From assembly GCA_964554535.1 (NCBI GenBank), contig CAZKPB010000015.1:1-62574 (forward strand): DNA of 62,574 nt, written 5' to 3'. Under the pieces are notes generated by a model that did no database searches, had not been told where the DNA came from, and saw only the letters and a program-made list of their open reading frames with translations. The position numbers were made by a program, and so were the translations under genes. Shown piece by piece: positions 16,076 to 24,543 of this stretch; position 1 is the stretch's first letter, and each line of letters starts with the position of its first letter. The DNA is from DMER64 sp964554535. GTDB taxonomy: Bacteria; Bacteroidota; Bacteroidia; Bacteroidales; UBA932.

Positions 16076-16222
16076 TGGAGAAGTAACCCCCCGTATTCTT
16101 CATATGTGATGTTTTGGTTTAACTCATTCAATCAACACATCCGAAGTTACAAAGGATATGTTTTGTCCGTTTTCCGGGTGTGATGTGTAACAAATCCACT
16201 GCGAACGCCCAAAGATATACTC

Positions 16223-16299
16223 CCCGCCGTCCTCGCCGGGAAATAAGTGGCGGGCCCTCCGGAGCCCGTGCCACTTATTCCCGGCGGGAGACGGGCGGC
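16223..16299. repeat. Palindromic element A
   Basis: Long GC-rich imperfect hairpin whose arms include gggaaataagtggc and gccacttattccc around a short ccggag loop. Near-identical to the hairpin at 16666-16736 and related to that at about 151-224. Confidence 0.7.
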
Positions 16300-16375
16300 C
16301 CTTATTTTAGATACTTAAACGGCTACTTCGGGCGGAAATCCCGGGATATTGCCTAACATCCCTACTACTCACTCA

Positions 16376-16464
16376 GACTATCTACGTTTATCGCCAAAAA
16401 CGTATATAGTGGGCTTCCAAAGTAGCCGACTGTATACGTTTACCCCCGTTTTGCGTAAACAGTC
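16376..16464. repeat. Palindromic element B (diverged copy)
   Basis: 89 bp opening with gactatctacg and closing with cgtaaacagtc, composed of two small hairpins. Related to 16-103 and 16534-16621 but clearly diverged in the middle. Confidence 0.65.
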
Positions 16465-16518
16465 TGCTTTTCAACTTTTCAAGAAAATAGCTAAGTTTCT
16501 GTATGTCAGCGGTTATAT

Positions 16519-16738
16519 GTTTATGGTAATTTCGACTATCTACGTTTATCGCTAAAAACGTACACAGTGGGCCCAAAAAGTTGCCGACTATCTACGAAAA
16601 TCCCGATTAACGTCAACAGTCATCGTCAATAGTCCAAAAATTCCCGAAAATGTCTTGAGTTGGACCCGCCGTCCTCGCCGGGAAATAAGTGGCGGGCCCT
16701 CCGGAGCCCGTGCCACTTATTCCCGGCGGGAGACGGCC
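16519..16738. repeat. Composite palindromic repeat, copy 2 (B + spacer + A)
   Basis: Near-identical to 1-224: element B at 16534-16621, a shared spacer including gtcaatagtccaaa, and the A hairpin at 16666-16736. Together with 16223-16464 the local order is A-B-B-A. Confidence 0.8.
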
Positions 16739-16794
16739 GGACCCATAGTATGAATCCATATCTCCGTTTATGTGTAAAAAACGACATAAGAAGG

Positions 16795-17053
16795 TACCTA
16801 TCCGGAAAACATAGGGTTTTTTGGCAAGGTGCCCCTCAAAAGGTACTGACCTTGCTGAAAAACCCTGTATTTTTTAGCAAGGTACTTCTTCCGTAAAACC
16901 GCACTTTCTCGTAATTATCTATATTATAGTTGTTTGCAAAATACACCTAGAAGTTTATATACAGACCTTGCTAATAAGTGCCGGTATTTTTGGCAAGGTA
17001 ACCCTCTAAAGCCCCCGACCTTGCAGAAAAACCCTGTATTTTTGCTCAAGGTC
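16795..17053. repeat. Duplicated 90-bp element built from 37-bp units
   Basis: Four 37-bp units at 16795-16831, 16848-16884, 16964-17000 and 17017-17053. They occur as two pairs, each with a 16-bp spacer, and the pairs start 169 bp apart. The better-conserved units run from gaccttgc to gcaaggt, so each unit can fold on itself, and the core aaaaaccctgtattttt is shared by two units. Confidence 0.65.
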
Positions 17054-17112
17054 AACGTCACAGCCTATATCTTACTCGGTGCTCCCTAGAATATACCTGC
17101 CTTCTAATAATT

Positions 17113-17205
17113 CTTAATAGGTTTATTCCTAAAAAAGGTTGACTCGGGTTATGTTATTCCGGTTAATAGTTGACTACGGTTGTTTTATTTCTGAAATAGG
17201 TTGAC
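17113..17205. repeat. Three degenerate 31-bp tandem units
   Basis: gttgac recurs at 17138, 17169 and 17200, exactly 31 bp apart, each time preceded by an AT-rich stretch with attcc/atttc. The phasing is exact although the units are diverged. Confidence 0.5.
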
Positions 17206-17252
17206 ACCCGGCATAATTCAGTCCACAGATTGGCCAGCAAGCAAATTCCCCG

Positions 17253-18488
17253 TTATTTGCCTTCCACAGTAAACGCTTCCCCGCAGTCCAGCAGCAAAAT
17301 GGCAGGATAGCGGAAGTCGGGGTTGTTGAGGCGGTCCGGGCGCGTGAAGAGTTCACGGTACGATTCCCGGTGGCTCACGCCGTGGCCCAGTTCGTTCTCG
17401 TGGGCGGGAACAAATACTTGAGAGATGGATTCGGCACCGGGGGCTTTCATTGCCTCGGCCAGTAGTTCTTGCATATCGTTCCAGCTGGCGCCCAGGATCA
17501 GGTGGGCGGCGGGGAGGGTGGACAGCATGGCCTCGGCCTTGCGGTCGTAGTTGTCTCCGTTGTGGATGACGCGGAATCCGTCCAGATCCATCCAGTAGAC
17601 ATTGCAGGGGATGCCTTGGCCCTGGTTGCCGGGGTAAGAGGCAATGTTGATGCCGGCTATGCGTACCGGGGTGGTCTGTTCATGGTCCAGGACGTGCAGC
17701 AGGGTGTCCGCTCCCGGCAAGGAAGTGATTTGGCTGATGGTGTCCGCGTAGGGATGGTTTTCCGGGACGGTCAGCGGCCAGGGCATCACTACGGGTTTGC
17801 CGGCTGCGATCATGGCCTTGATCAGGGGAAGGGCGTAGTGGTCGTCGTGCGGATGGGTCATAAAGAGCACGTCAAGGCACCTGGCAAACCGTTCATAGTC
17901 ACTTGCCGTCCAGGTGGCATATCCTTTTGACATGGCGGGCCTGTCCGATATATCAATACCCATGTTGATTTGGTTGCGTCTGATTACAAAACCGCTGTTG
18001 TAGACTTTCCAGACTTTGGTTTCACTTGTGCCGGCTTTTTCCAGTTGGTCAAGCACGGTGCGGCGGGCCGAGTTCAGGTACTGCCGAGTACTCCGGTAGT
18101 AGGCATCCAACTCTTCCGGTGTCGCGTCGGGGGCCGTATTGTTAATGTGCAGCGGGTAATCCAGCAGTTGCAGCATTCCGGAGCGGATGTTCCGGTTCCC
18201 GAGAGAGGGCGGGTACATACGTTTTAATTCATTGACTACATTATGAGTAGCCTCTATCCAGGCGTAGGGATTCGCCTCGCGTTGTTGTCGTTTCAAAAAC
18301 CGGCGCAACGGTTTCGCGGCTTTTTGGCCTTGGCAGTCATTGAGAAAGGAGGTGGCGTATGACAGCATCTCCTTGCGCAGGGAATCGTTGGATTGGACAG
18401 GCCAATCAAAGGAGCAGCACAGTATGGCCGAGGCCAGCAAGGCACCCCCGGCTATAAGGCCGGCCACATAACGGTGTATGCTTTTCAT
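17253..18488 (-). CDS. Secreted metallo-beta-lactamase-fold hydrolase
   Basis: 411 aa. N-terminal signal or anchor segment (residues about 8-25, AGLIAGGALLASAILCC). A helical region of about 140 residues precedes the MBL domain. The metal motif HxHxDH is complete in THPHDDHY (His212, His214, Asp216, His217), followed by FRVIHNGDN (further metal ligand) and VPAHENELGH. It resembles UlaG-like/Beta-lactamase_2 proteins acting on phosphoesters or lactones rather than true beta-lactamases. Lies 10 bp downstream of the GH92 gene, so probably co-transcribed and possibly working on the same glycan. Substrate unknown. Confidence 0.82.
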   Translation of the reverse strand: MKSIHRYVAGLIAGGALLASAILCCSFDWPVQSNDSLRKEMLSYATSFLNDCQGQKAAKPLRRFLKRQQREANPYAWIEATHNVVNELKRMYPPSLGNRNIRSGMLQLLDYPLHINNTAPDATPEELDAYYRSTRQYLNSARRTVLDQLEKAGTSETKVWKVYNSGFVIRRNQINMGIDISDRPAMSKGYATWTASDYERFARCLDVLFMTHPHDDHYALPLIKAMIAAGKPVVMPWPLTVPENHPYADTISQITSLPGADTLLHVLDHEQTTPVRIAGINIASYPGNQGQGIPCNVYWMDLDGFRVIHNGDNYDRKAEAMLSTLPAAHLILGASWNDMQELLAEAMKAPGAESISQVFVPAHENELGHGVSHRESYRELFTRPDRLNNPDFRYPAILLLDCGEAFTVEGK

Positions 18489-18498
18489 AATTTATAAA

Positions 18499-21429
18499 TT
18501 ACTTCACTTCTACTTCATCTACAAAAATATAACCCTCGCCCCCGGCGCCAAGGTGCCAGGAGGGAATGGTTCCAAAATTTTTGGCGTGAATTTTCACGTA
18601 GCGGCAGTTGGCGGGCACCGGAAGGTCCAGCGCAAAGTCCTTAACCTGCGGCGTATAGTCTTTGATGTCAACAGTATTGTCTATGCGACCGGCCGGAGTG
18701 AACGTCTCTCCGTCTGTAGAGAGCGAGTATTCCACGTAGCGTGGCATCCATATCCAGGATTTGATTTCCTGGCAGAAACCGGCGCTTAGGTGCGATACGG
18801 GTTGCACGGACTTCAAGTCCAAAATGGCCGTAAAGTCGGTCCCCTGATACCCTTGCCAGCCTCCGGTCCGCCACGCCGGGGTGCCCCGCCTGCGGTCAAT
18901 CAGTCCCTCCGGCCCTCCGGCGGAATAGGGCTCACTGTATTGGCTCAACAATTTGATGGACACCAAAGTGTTTACTTTGTACAGGGTAGAGGAAACGGGG
19001 AAACTCCGGGCTCCGTCTGCCGTAGCGGCGTAGGCCCAAAGGGTGACCGGCTCTGTAAAGGTCACCGCGCCGGTGTACGGCCGGTAGGGGGCATCACCCA
19101 CCTTCAGGTACAGGGTGTGGGCAGGGTCGGCGGCGGTCAGTGCCACTGTTACTGAGTCGTATATAGAAAGGCAGTCCGTCCGGAACCAGGGGCTGATAAC
19201 CAGGTCGTTTCTGCCAAGGGCCGAGTGGGGACGGTCTTCAGGGGCACTGCCAAACGAATAATTGGGATTGGGCCCCAGGCGGAAGGAGAGCGTGCCGCCT
19301 TCCAGCATCCGGGCAAAATCTATCCACGAGCGGGTGTGGTTTTTACCGTTGAGGCTCACGCTCTGAATGTAGGGGCACGCGTCCACCGAACCGTCTGCCG
19401 TGGTACTCAGGGTGAATTCCCGCCCGTTTTCCAAGTGAATGACCACGTGGTCAAAAAGGGGTGATCCAAACACCAGGGTACTGCTACCCGGCGTAACGGT
19501 ATACAATCCTATGGCGCTGAGCACATACCAGGCCGACATCTGGCCGCAGTCCTCGTTGCCGCACAGCCCGTCCGGGGTATCGCTGTACAGATGCGTCATT
19601 ATTTGCCGCACCCGTTGCTGCGTTTTCCAGCTTTGTCCGGCGTAGGCGTACAGGTAGGCAACATGGTGGCTGGGCTCGTTACCGTGGGCGTACTGGCCTA
19701 TTTGTCCGGTGATATCCAACTGAACGCGCCCCGATGTTTTGTCCGATGCTTCAAAAAGTTTGTCAATCATCCGGCAATACGCACCGTCACCGCCCAGCAG
19801 GGCAATATGCCCCTCAATGTCTTGTGGAGCAAAGAAGCTGTATTGCCACGAATTGGCCTCGGTATAATGATTGTTCACTTCTTCCGGGCGGAAGGGAGTA
19901 TACCAGCGGCCGTCCATACGGGCCCGCATAAAATGCGTCTCGGGGTCCACCAGGTTTCTGTAATACAGCGCGCTGCGATCGTATTGTCCGGCAAGGCTGT
20001 CGTACAGCGCCCGTCCGGTCTTGCGGTACAGGTAGCGGGCTGTTTGGGCAATGCACCAGTCGTCATAGGCATATTCCAGCGTTTTAGAAACCGACTCGTG
20101 CTCTATTTCAGCCGGGACAAAACCATAGGCGCGGAACGCGTCAATACCGTACTCCTTTTTATTGGCCGAGGCCACCATGGCTTCCAGCATTTTCTCCACC
20201 GGAAAGTTGTCAATTCCTTTGGCCAGTGCGTCAGCAATGACCGACACGCTGTGGTATCCAATCATACAGTCTGTCTCGTAACCGGCCAGTTCCCATACGG
20301 GGAGTTTGCCGGCTTGGTCGTAAATGCTCTCAAAGGTTTTGATGAAGTCCACCGTGCGTTCCCGTTCTATGAGGGCAAACAGAGGGTGAAGTGCCCGGAA
20401 GGTGTCCCAGAGCGAGAATACCGTATAGCGGTCAAAGCTGTCCGCCCGGTGCACCTGGCGGTCCATGCCGCGGTATGCTCCGTCAACGTCCGAGTAGAGG
20501 TTGGGGGCCAGTGCGGTGTGGTAGAGGGCGGTGTAGAAGGTGCGGAATTGTTTGTCAGAGGCATTTGAGCCGCGCACGTCAATTTTGCCGAGGTACCGCT
20601 CCCATCGGTTCTGAGTGGTTTGCCGCAAGGCTTCAAAATTCCAGTCGGCGGGAGCCTTCTCGGCATATAGGTTTGCTTTGGCACCTGCCACCGATACGGA
20701 GGAAATGCCTACTTTGACCTGCAGGGTCTGTCCCTTGCGGCTCTTTGCAAATGTGAGCAGTGCGCCCCGGTCGCCAAAAGCGGTGAAGGTTTGCACAGGC
20801 AGGGAGAACTCGGCATAAAAATAGACGGACTGGTCTTTTGACCAGGCGACCGAGCGGCGCATACCACTGAGGAGGGTGGGCGATTCCAGGGTGAGGGAAG
20901 ATTCCAGCACCTGGTCCCGGTGCTGTAAGTCAATAATCAGTTGCGGAACCGTGTTTTTTGGGTAGGTGTAGCGGTGCATGCCCATTCGCTCTCCGGCTGT
21001 GAGCGTGGCGGTTACTTGCGGTTTTTGGAGGAATACGCGGTAATATCCCGGCGAGGCCTGTTCGTCCTCGTGGCGGAAAGGAGAACGGTAGGCGTCGTGG
21101 TCCAGGAAGTCTTTTTGGTAGTCAACCACCGGCATGAATAATACGTCTCCGTAGTCAGAGACTCCGGTCCCGCTAAGATGGGTGTGGCTGAATCCGTAAA
21201 TGAGGCTGTCACGGTAGTGGTAGCCCGAGCAACCCTCCCAACCGTCCAGGCGCGTGTCGGGACTCAGTTGGACCATGCCAAAGGGGGCGGCGGCTCCCGG
21301 GTAGGTGTGGCCGGTAAAATCGGTGCCCACAAAAGGGTTCACGTAATCCGTCAAACGGGTGGGTTGTGCCGGCGCCTTAGTGGCTGAAAACAGACAAAGA
21401 ATAAATAATAGAGTGAAAGATCTATTCAT
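18499..21429 (-). CDS. GH92 alpha-mannosidase with discoidin-like C-terminus
   Basis: 976 aa from the ATG at 21429 (MNRSFTLLFILCLFSA, a signal peptide); a longer upstream reading crosses a terminator and is rejected. GH92 enzymes are Ca-dependent exo-alpha-mannosidases acting on N-glycans or mannan. Diagnostic segments: NPFVGTDFTGHTYPGA at the N-terminus, GNEPSHHVAYLYAYAG, and GNEDCGQMSAWYVLSAIGLY. After the catalytic modules come a chitobiase-like Ig module and an F5/8 type C (discoidin) domain ending in GEGYIFVDEVEVK, likely for carbohydrate binding. First gene of a leftward pair with the MBL protein. A weak -7-like TATATTTA lies 4 bp before the start. Confidence 0.93.
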   Translation of the reverse strand: MNRSFTLLFILCLFSATKAPAQPTRLTDYVNPFVGTDFTGHTYPGAAAPFGMVQLSPDTRLDGWEGCSGYHYRDSLIYGFSHTHLSGTGVSDYGDVLFMPVVDYQKDFLDHDAYRSPFRHEDEQASPGYYRVFLQKPQVTATLTAGERMGMHRYTYPKNTVPQLIIDLQHRDQVLESSLTLESPTLLSGMRRSVAWSKDQSVYFYAEFSLPVQTFTAFGDRGALLTFAKSRKGQTLQVKVGISSVSVAGAKANLYAEKAPADWNFEALRQTTQNRWERYLGKIDVRGSNASDKQFRTFYTALYHTALAPNLYSDVDGAYRGMDRQVHRADSFDRYTVFSLWDTFRALHPLFALIERERTVDFIKTFESIYDQAGKLPVWELAGYETDCMIGYHSVSVIADALAKGIDNFPVEKMLEAMVASANKKEYGIDAFRAYGFVPAEIEHESVSKTLEYAYDDWCIAQTARYLYRKTGRALYDSLAGQYDRSALYYRNLVDPETHFMRARMDGRWYTPFRPEEVNNHYTEANSWQYSFFAPQDIEGHIALLGGDGAYCRMIDKLFEASDKTSGRVQLDITGQIGQYAHGNEPSHHVAYLYAYAGQSWKTQQRVRQIMTHLYSDTPDGLCGNEDCGQMSAWYVLSAIGLYTVTPGSSTLVFGSPLFDHVVIHLENGREFTLSTTADGSVDACPYIQSVSLNGKNHTRSWIDFARMLEGGTLSFRLGPNPNYSFGSAPEDRPHSALGRNDLVISPWFRTDCLSIYDSVTVALTAADPAHTLYLKVGDAPYRPYTGAVTFTEPVTLWAYAATADGARSFPVSSTLYKVNTLVSIKLLSQYSEPYSAGGPEGLIDRRRGTPAWRTGGWQGYQGTDFTAILDLKSVQPVSHLSAGFCQEIKSWIWMPRYVEYSLSTDGETFTPAGRIDNTVDIKDYTPQVKDFALDLPVPANCRYVKIHAKNFGTIPSWHLGAGGEGYIFVDEVEVK

Positions 21430-21442
21430 AGGGTAAATATAC

Positions 21443-21476
21443 AAAAAAAACCTGTGCCGGATAAGGGCACAGGTTT
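21443..21476 (-). terminator. Rho-independent terminator after the C1 peptidase genes
   Basis: On the minus strand a perfect 10-bp stem (aacctgtgcc/ggcacaggtt) with a 7-nt loop is followed by eight U. It separates the peptidase operon from the GH92 gene. Confidence 0.9.
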
Positions 21477-21503
21477 CCATGTAATGGATAACGGCCACTC
21501 CCG

Positions 21504-22580
21504 CTAGAATCCCAATTTCATGCGGATGTCTTTGGGTACGGCGTCTTTGTGTACCATTATGGCAATGCATTTGGCTTTGAAGAAGTTCTCTGACATATAT
21601 ACAAAGCCGTTGTATTTACCGGTTTCTCCCCACGAATTCTTGATGATGTAGTACTTGACACCGTATTGGTCTTTTACAATACCGGTGGCGTGCATGATGT
21701 GGTCATCAGTGGTGTCAAAGGTCTCATACAGTGTCTGGCGGATGGGCTGCGTCACCTGGAGTTCACCTTCTTCCGGATTGGGGCTGGCCATTACGGCTAC
21801 CCCTTTTTCCTGTGAGAAGCCACCGGACACGTCTCCGTCCCATCCAATGGTGAATCCGTTTTGCAAGGCGTAATCGGTAACGGCCATAAATTCATCCAGC
21901 GGGAGGTTGTAATATAGGGAATGTTCCCAGTTGTCGGGGATTTCAACGGGAATCCGAGTGTAGAACGGGTGGTGCGTGAAACTGGTAATTTCCACATAGT
22001 CGTCCATATTCAGCCCCAGAGAAGCCATAAAACTCTGCGGGGTGTATTCCTTGCCGTTGTATGTGAATGTAGCCGGTTCGGCGCCCAGATAGGCGTCCAG
22101 TACGGCGGACAGTACTTCCTTTGATTCCGGGGTCAGCTTTTTGGCTTTTACGGGAACGGCCGCAATGGCGTCCACATAGTTGCTCAGTTCGGAATGGTTG
22201 TGTCCCTTGGAATCGTAGTTGATGCCGTGGTAGGCGCTTTCCGGCATCAGGCCGAATTCGGCGCTGGTGTTGGTGACGGTGTGGCAGACACTGCCCGGTC
22301 CCAGGTTGCCCCGGCCTCGGCGCAGGTAATTGTCAAAGAAGCGGCGTTCGTAGGTTTTGCGGACGGTGTACATCTCGGACAAGTCATATTCACCCTTGCC
22401 CATACGGAGCAGTTCGCTTTCCAGAAAAGAGACGGTTCCAAAACACCAGCAGGTGCCGGTCTGGGCCTGGTCCTTCACCGTGGTGGTCTTGTGCGATACC
22501 ACGGTGGTAAACTGATAGTCCTGTGCGGCCACCGAGAGGGTCAACAGGCAGCCGGCCAGTAAAAAAACAATGCGTTTCAT
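21504..22580 (-). CDS. C1 (bleomycin-hydrolase-like) cysteine peptidase, paralogue 2
   Basis: 358 aa. Secreted aminopeptidase C-type protease. Signal peptide 1-19 (MKRIVFLLAGCLLTLSVAA). By family alignment the catalytic residues are Cys44 in TGTCWCFG, His294 in DDHIMH and Asn315 in IKNSWGE; Gln40 can serve as the oxyanion residue. YDLSEMY and THHPFYTR are typical of the family. It is shorter than its upstream paralogue because of a deletion before the His segment. The two genes are 5 bp apart and clearly arose by tandem duplication. A strong terminator follows. Confidence 0.92.
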   Translation of the reverse strand: MKRIVFLLAGCLLTLSVAAQDYQFTTVVSHKTTTVKDQAQTGTCWCFGTVSFLESELLRMGKGEYDLSEMYTVRKTYERRFFDNYLRRGRGNLGPGSVCHTVTNTSAEFGLMPESAYHGINYDSKGHNHSELSNYVDAIAAVPVKAKKLTPESKEVLSAVLDAYLGAEPATFTYNGKEYTPQSFMASLGLNMDDYVEITSFTHHPFYTRIPVEIPDNWEHSLYYNLPLDEFMAVTDYALQNGFTIGWDGDVSGGFSQEKGVAVMASPNPEEGELQVTQPIRQTLYETFDTTDDHIMHATGIVKDQYGVKYYIIKNSWGETGKYNGFVYMSENFFKAKCIAIMVHKDAVPKDIRMKLGF

Positions 22581-22585
22581 ATGAA

Positions 22586-23791
22586 TTACTTAATTTCCAG
22601 TTTTTTACGCAAGTCTTTGGAAATGGAATTTTTGTTGACCTGAATGTCCATGGTCTTGTATTGCACGAATTTTTCCGATACATACCACAATCCTTTGTAG
22701 GGACCGGTGTCACCCCAGGAGTTCTTTACCATATAGTATTTGGTGCCGTTCTGGTCTTTGGCAATACCGTAGATAAGCATGCCGTGGTCGTCGGTGGTCT
22801 GTTTGTTGTCGTAGGCGTCTTGACGCATCTGCTGGGTCACTTCCTTGATTTCGGCTACGGGGGCATTCATATTGCGCAGAGCGTTGCTGCGTTCCGTGGC
22901 GGACATTTGCAGCCAGCGGGCCTGGTCGCTACCGGTCATTTCGTCCGGGTTGGAAGTGGGGTACATGGCAATACCGCTGCGGCCGAAACCGTCCTCGGAA
23001 ACGTCGGATGCCCAGAGTACGGTGTAGCCGTTGAGGATGGCATTGTCAATGGTGGCCATCATTTCTTCCATGGGAACGTTGTATACGGTGCCCCAGAGCC
23101 AGTTGTCGGGGATTTCCAGCGCAAACTGGGTGTAGAAGGGATGATGGGTGTAGGAAGTGATGCCTACGTAGTCGTCGGGATTGAATCCCAGGCTGTTTGC
23201 AAAGGAAGCGGGGGTGTAGGAAACGTCTTTGTATGTAAAGGTTTCGGGAACGGGGCCCAGGTATGCGTCCAAGGCACCCTGGAAAGCGTTTTTCCAGGCG
23301 GTGGAGAGTTTGCGGTTGGGGTTTTTCTTTACCGCATCAATGATGCCTTTGAGCACGGCTTCCATTTCTCCGTGGCGGTGAAGGTCTTCTCCGTAGTTGA
23401 GGCCTTTCATCACTTCTTCCGGAACAATGCCGTATTTTTTGATTACGTACAGGTAGTCGTCAAAGCCGCCGCCCTGGCCAAAGTTTAGAAAACCGTCCAG
23501 ACGCACGTATTTGTCGGCTTTGTCGGTATAGGTCTTGGATACTACATACATTTCTGACAGATCGTATTCGCCCTTGCCCATACGCAGCAATTCCGATTCC
23601 ATAAAGCCCAGAGAAGAGAAGCACCAGCAGGTACCGCTGCTGCTTTGGTTCTTGACGGGGGTAATGGGATTTTCCTTTACTACGGTAAATTTGAATCCGG
23701 ATTTTTCATCCGGCTGGGGCTGTGGCCCTTGGGCTGCCGCCGCACCTGCAAACAGGCACGCCAGAGCGATAGACAATGCAAAACGTTTCAT
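22586..23791 (-). CDS. C1 (bleomycin-hydrolase-like) cysteine peptidase, paralogue 1
   Basis: 401 aa. Secreted papain-like protease, probably an aminopeptidase C/bleomycin-hydrolase relative in the periplasm. Signal peptide 1-20 ending AAAAQ. Catalytic Cys55 in SGTCWCFSS, His in DDHGMLIYGI and Asn in VKNSWGDTG; the oxyanion Gln is in VKNQSSSG. The shared block GFMESELLRMGKGEYDLSEM shows close kinship with the downstream gene. An extra segment (SDQARWLQMSATERSNALR) is absent from the paralogue. Lies 41 bp downstream of queE on the same strand and may share its transcript. Confidence 0.92.
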   Translation of the reverse strand: MKRFALSIALACLFAGAAAAQGPQPQPDEKSGFKFTVVKENPITPVKNQSSSGTCWCFSSLGFMESELLRMGKGEYDLSEMYVVSKTYTDKADKYVRLDGFLNFGQGGGFDDYLYVIKKYGIVPEEVMKGLNYGEDLHRHGEMEAVLKGIIDAVKKNPNRKLSTAWKNAFQGALDAYLGPVPETFTYKDVSYTPASFANSLGFNPDDYVGITSYTHHPFYTQFALEIPDNWLWGTVYNVPMEEMMATIDNAILNGYTVLWASDVSEDGFGRSGIAMYPTSNPDEMTGSDQARWLQMSATERSNALRNMNAPVAEIKEVTQQMRQDAYDNKQTTDDHGMLIYGIAKDQNGTKYYMVKNSWGDTGPYKGLWYVSEKFVQYKTMDIQVNKNSISKDLRKKLEIK

Positions 23792-23832
23792 AAAATGTTG
23801 ATGATTAATATATAAGTAGGTTTGTGTTTGGT

Positions 23833-24456
23833 TTACGGAATGTGCATATATTTATGAATCTGGAGCGAAATGTTCCAGCAGGGATTGGCTTTGGCGTAGC
23901 CTATTATCTGGGGTAGCACGCTCTCGCGGCGGCTCCACTCGGGCTGCAGGTACAATTTGCAGTCGGGGCGTACGCGGCGGCGGTTGTACTCGGCCCATTC
24001 CAAATCAAGCGGGCCCGTGATGATGACTTTTAGTTCGTCGGCCAGGGAATAGATTTCCGGAAGGGGTGGTTTATTCTGTTTAGGCGAGAGGCATATCCAG
24101 TCCATCTGGCCGCTGAGCGGCTGCGATCCGGAGGTCTCCAGAAAAATTTCCAGACCCTGTTTTTTCAGTTCTTTGCAAAAAGGTCCCAGGGGGTAGCTCA
24201 ACGGCTCGCCTCCTGTAAGCACTATGGCTTTGGCGGGGTGGCGGGCGGCGCGTTGCACAATATCTTCTATGGGCACGGGGGGGAACAACTGCGGGTTCCA
24301 GCTGTTTTTTGAGTCACACCAACTGCAACCTACGTCACAACCTCCCAGACGGATAAAGTAGGCCGGTTTTCCGGCGTGGAAGCCCTCGCCCTGGATGGTG
24401 TAGAAGTCTTCTACCAGGGGGAGTAACTCCCCATTATGGAGCAATGTTGAGTTCAT
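23833..24456 (-). CDS. queE: 7-carboxy-7-deazaguanine synthase, radical SAM
   Basis: 207 aa from the ATG at 24456; that start sits just behind a consensus promoter. QueE converts 6-carboxy-tetrahydropterin to 7-carboxy-7-deazaguanine for queuosine synthesis. The iron-sulfur motif is C-x3-C-x2-C (Cys40, 44, 47 in GGCDVGCSWCDSK), preceded by DFYTIQGEGFHAG, which is typical of QueE. VLTGGEPLSY is the SAM-binding GGEP motif, and LSPKQNKP and LQPEW complete the family pattern. No other queuosine gene is nearby. Confidence 0.94.
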   Translation of the reverse strand: MNSTLLHNGELLPLVEDFYTIQGEGFHAGKPAYFIRLGGCDVGCSWCDSKNSWNPQLFPPVPIEDIVQRAARHPAKAIVLTGGEPLSYPLGPFCKELKKQGLEIFLETSGSQPLSGQMDWICLSPKQNKPPLPEIYSLADELKVIITGPLDLEWAEYNRRRVRPDCKLYLQPEWSRRESVLPQIIGYAKANPCWNISLQIHKYMHIP

Positions 24457-24462
24457 TGAAAA

Positions 24463-24494
24463 CAAAGGTAATATATTTTTTGGCGTGGCACAAA
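24463..24494 (-). promoter_or_regulatory. Promoter of queE, near-leaderless
   Basis: On the minus strand TTTG (24491-24494), 20 bp, then TACCTTTG (24463-24470). The -7 box ends 6 bp before the ATG at 24456, so the 5' UTR is expected to be nearly absent. Confidence 0.75.
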
Positions 24495-24531
24495 GTGTGT
24501 AAAATAAGTATCGTTTCCATTGAAGAAAGCG

Positions 24532-24539
24532 TATTTTTG
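24532..24539 (+). promoter_or_regulatory. -7 box TATTTTTG for the PCMD gene
   Basis: Consensus TAnnTTTG ending 4 bp before the ATG at 24544. The -33 box is not clear. Confidence 0.5.
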
Positions 24540-24543
24540 TAAA

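Larger units (their letters stand above)
15463..17252. other. Repeat-dense intergenic island without a credible gene
   Basis: About 1.8 kb separate the regulator operon from the next leftward gene. Open frames here are short, lie across inverted repeats and have no recognisable domain. The stretch is filled with the palindromic families listed separately: a large inverted repeat at 15585-15866, three ggatgta hairpins, the A and B elements, a duplicated 90-bp element and a 31-bp periodicity. Confidence 0.75.

Noticed and set aside
16795..17205. CRISPR array
   Set aside because: Spacers between the 37-bp units are only 16 bp or 79 bp, the units are diverged and self-complementary, and no cas genes are present; the 31-bp array has no unique spacers.
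21430..21570. N-terminal extension of the GH92 protein
   Set aside because: The extra residues would be translated through the transcription terminator at 21443-21476; the signal peptide starts at 21429.
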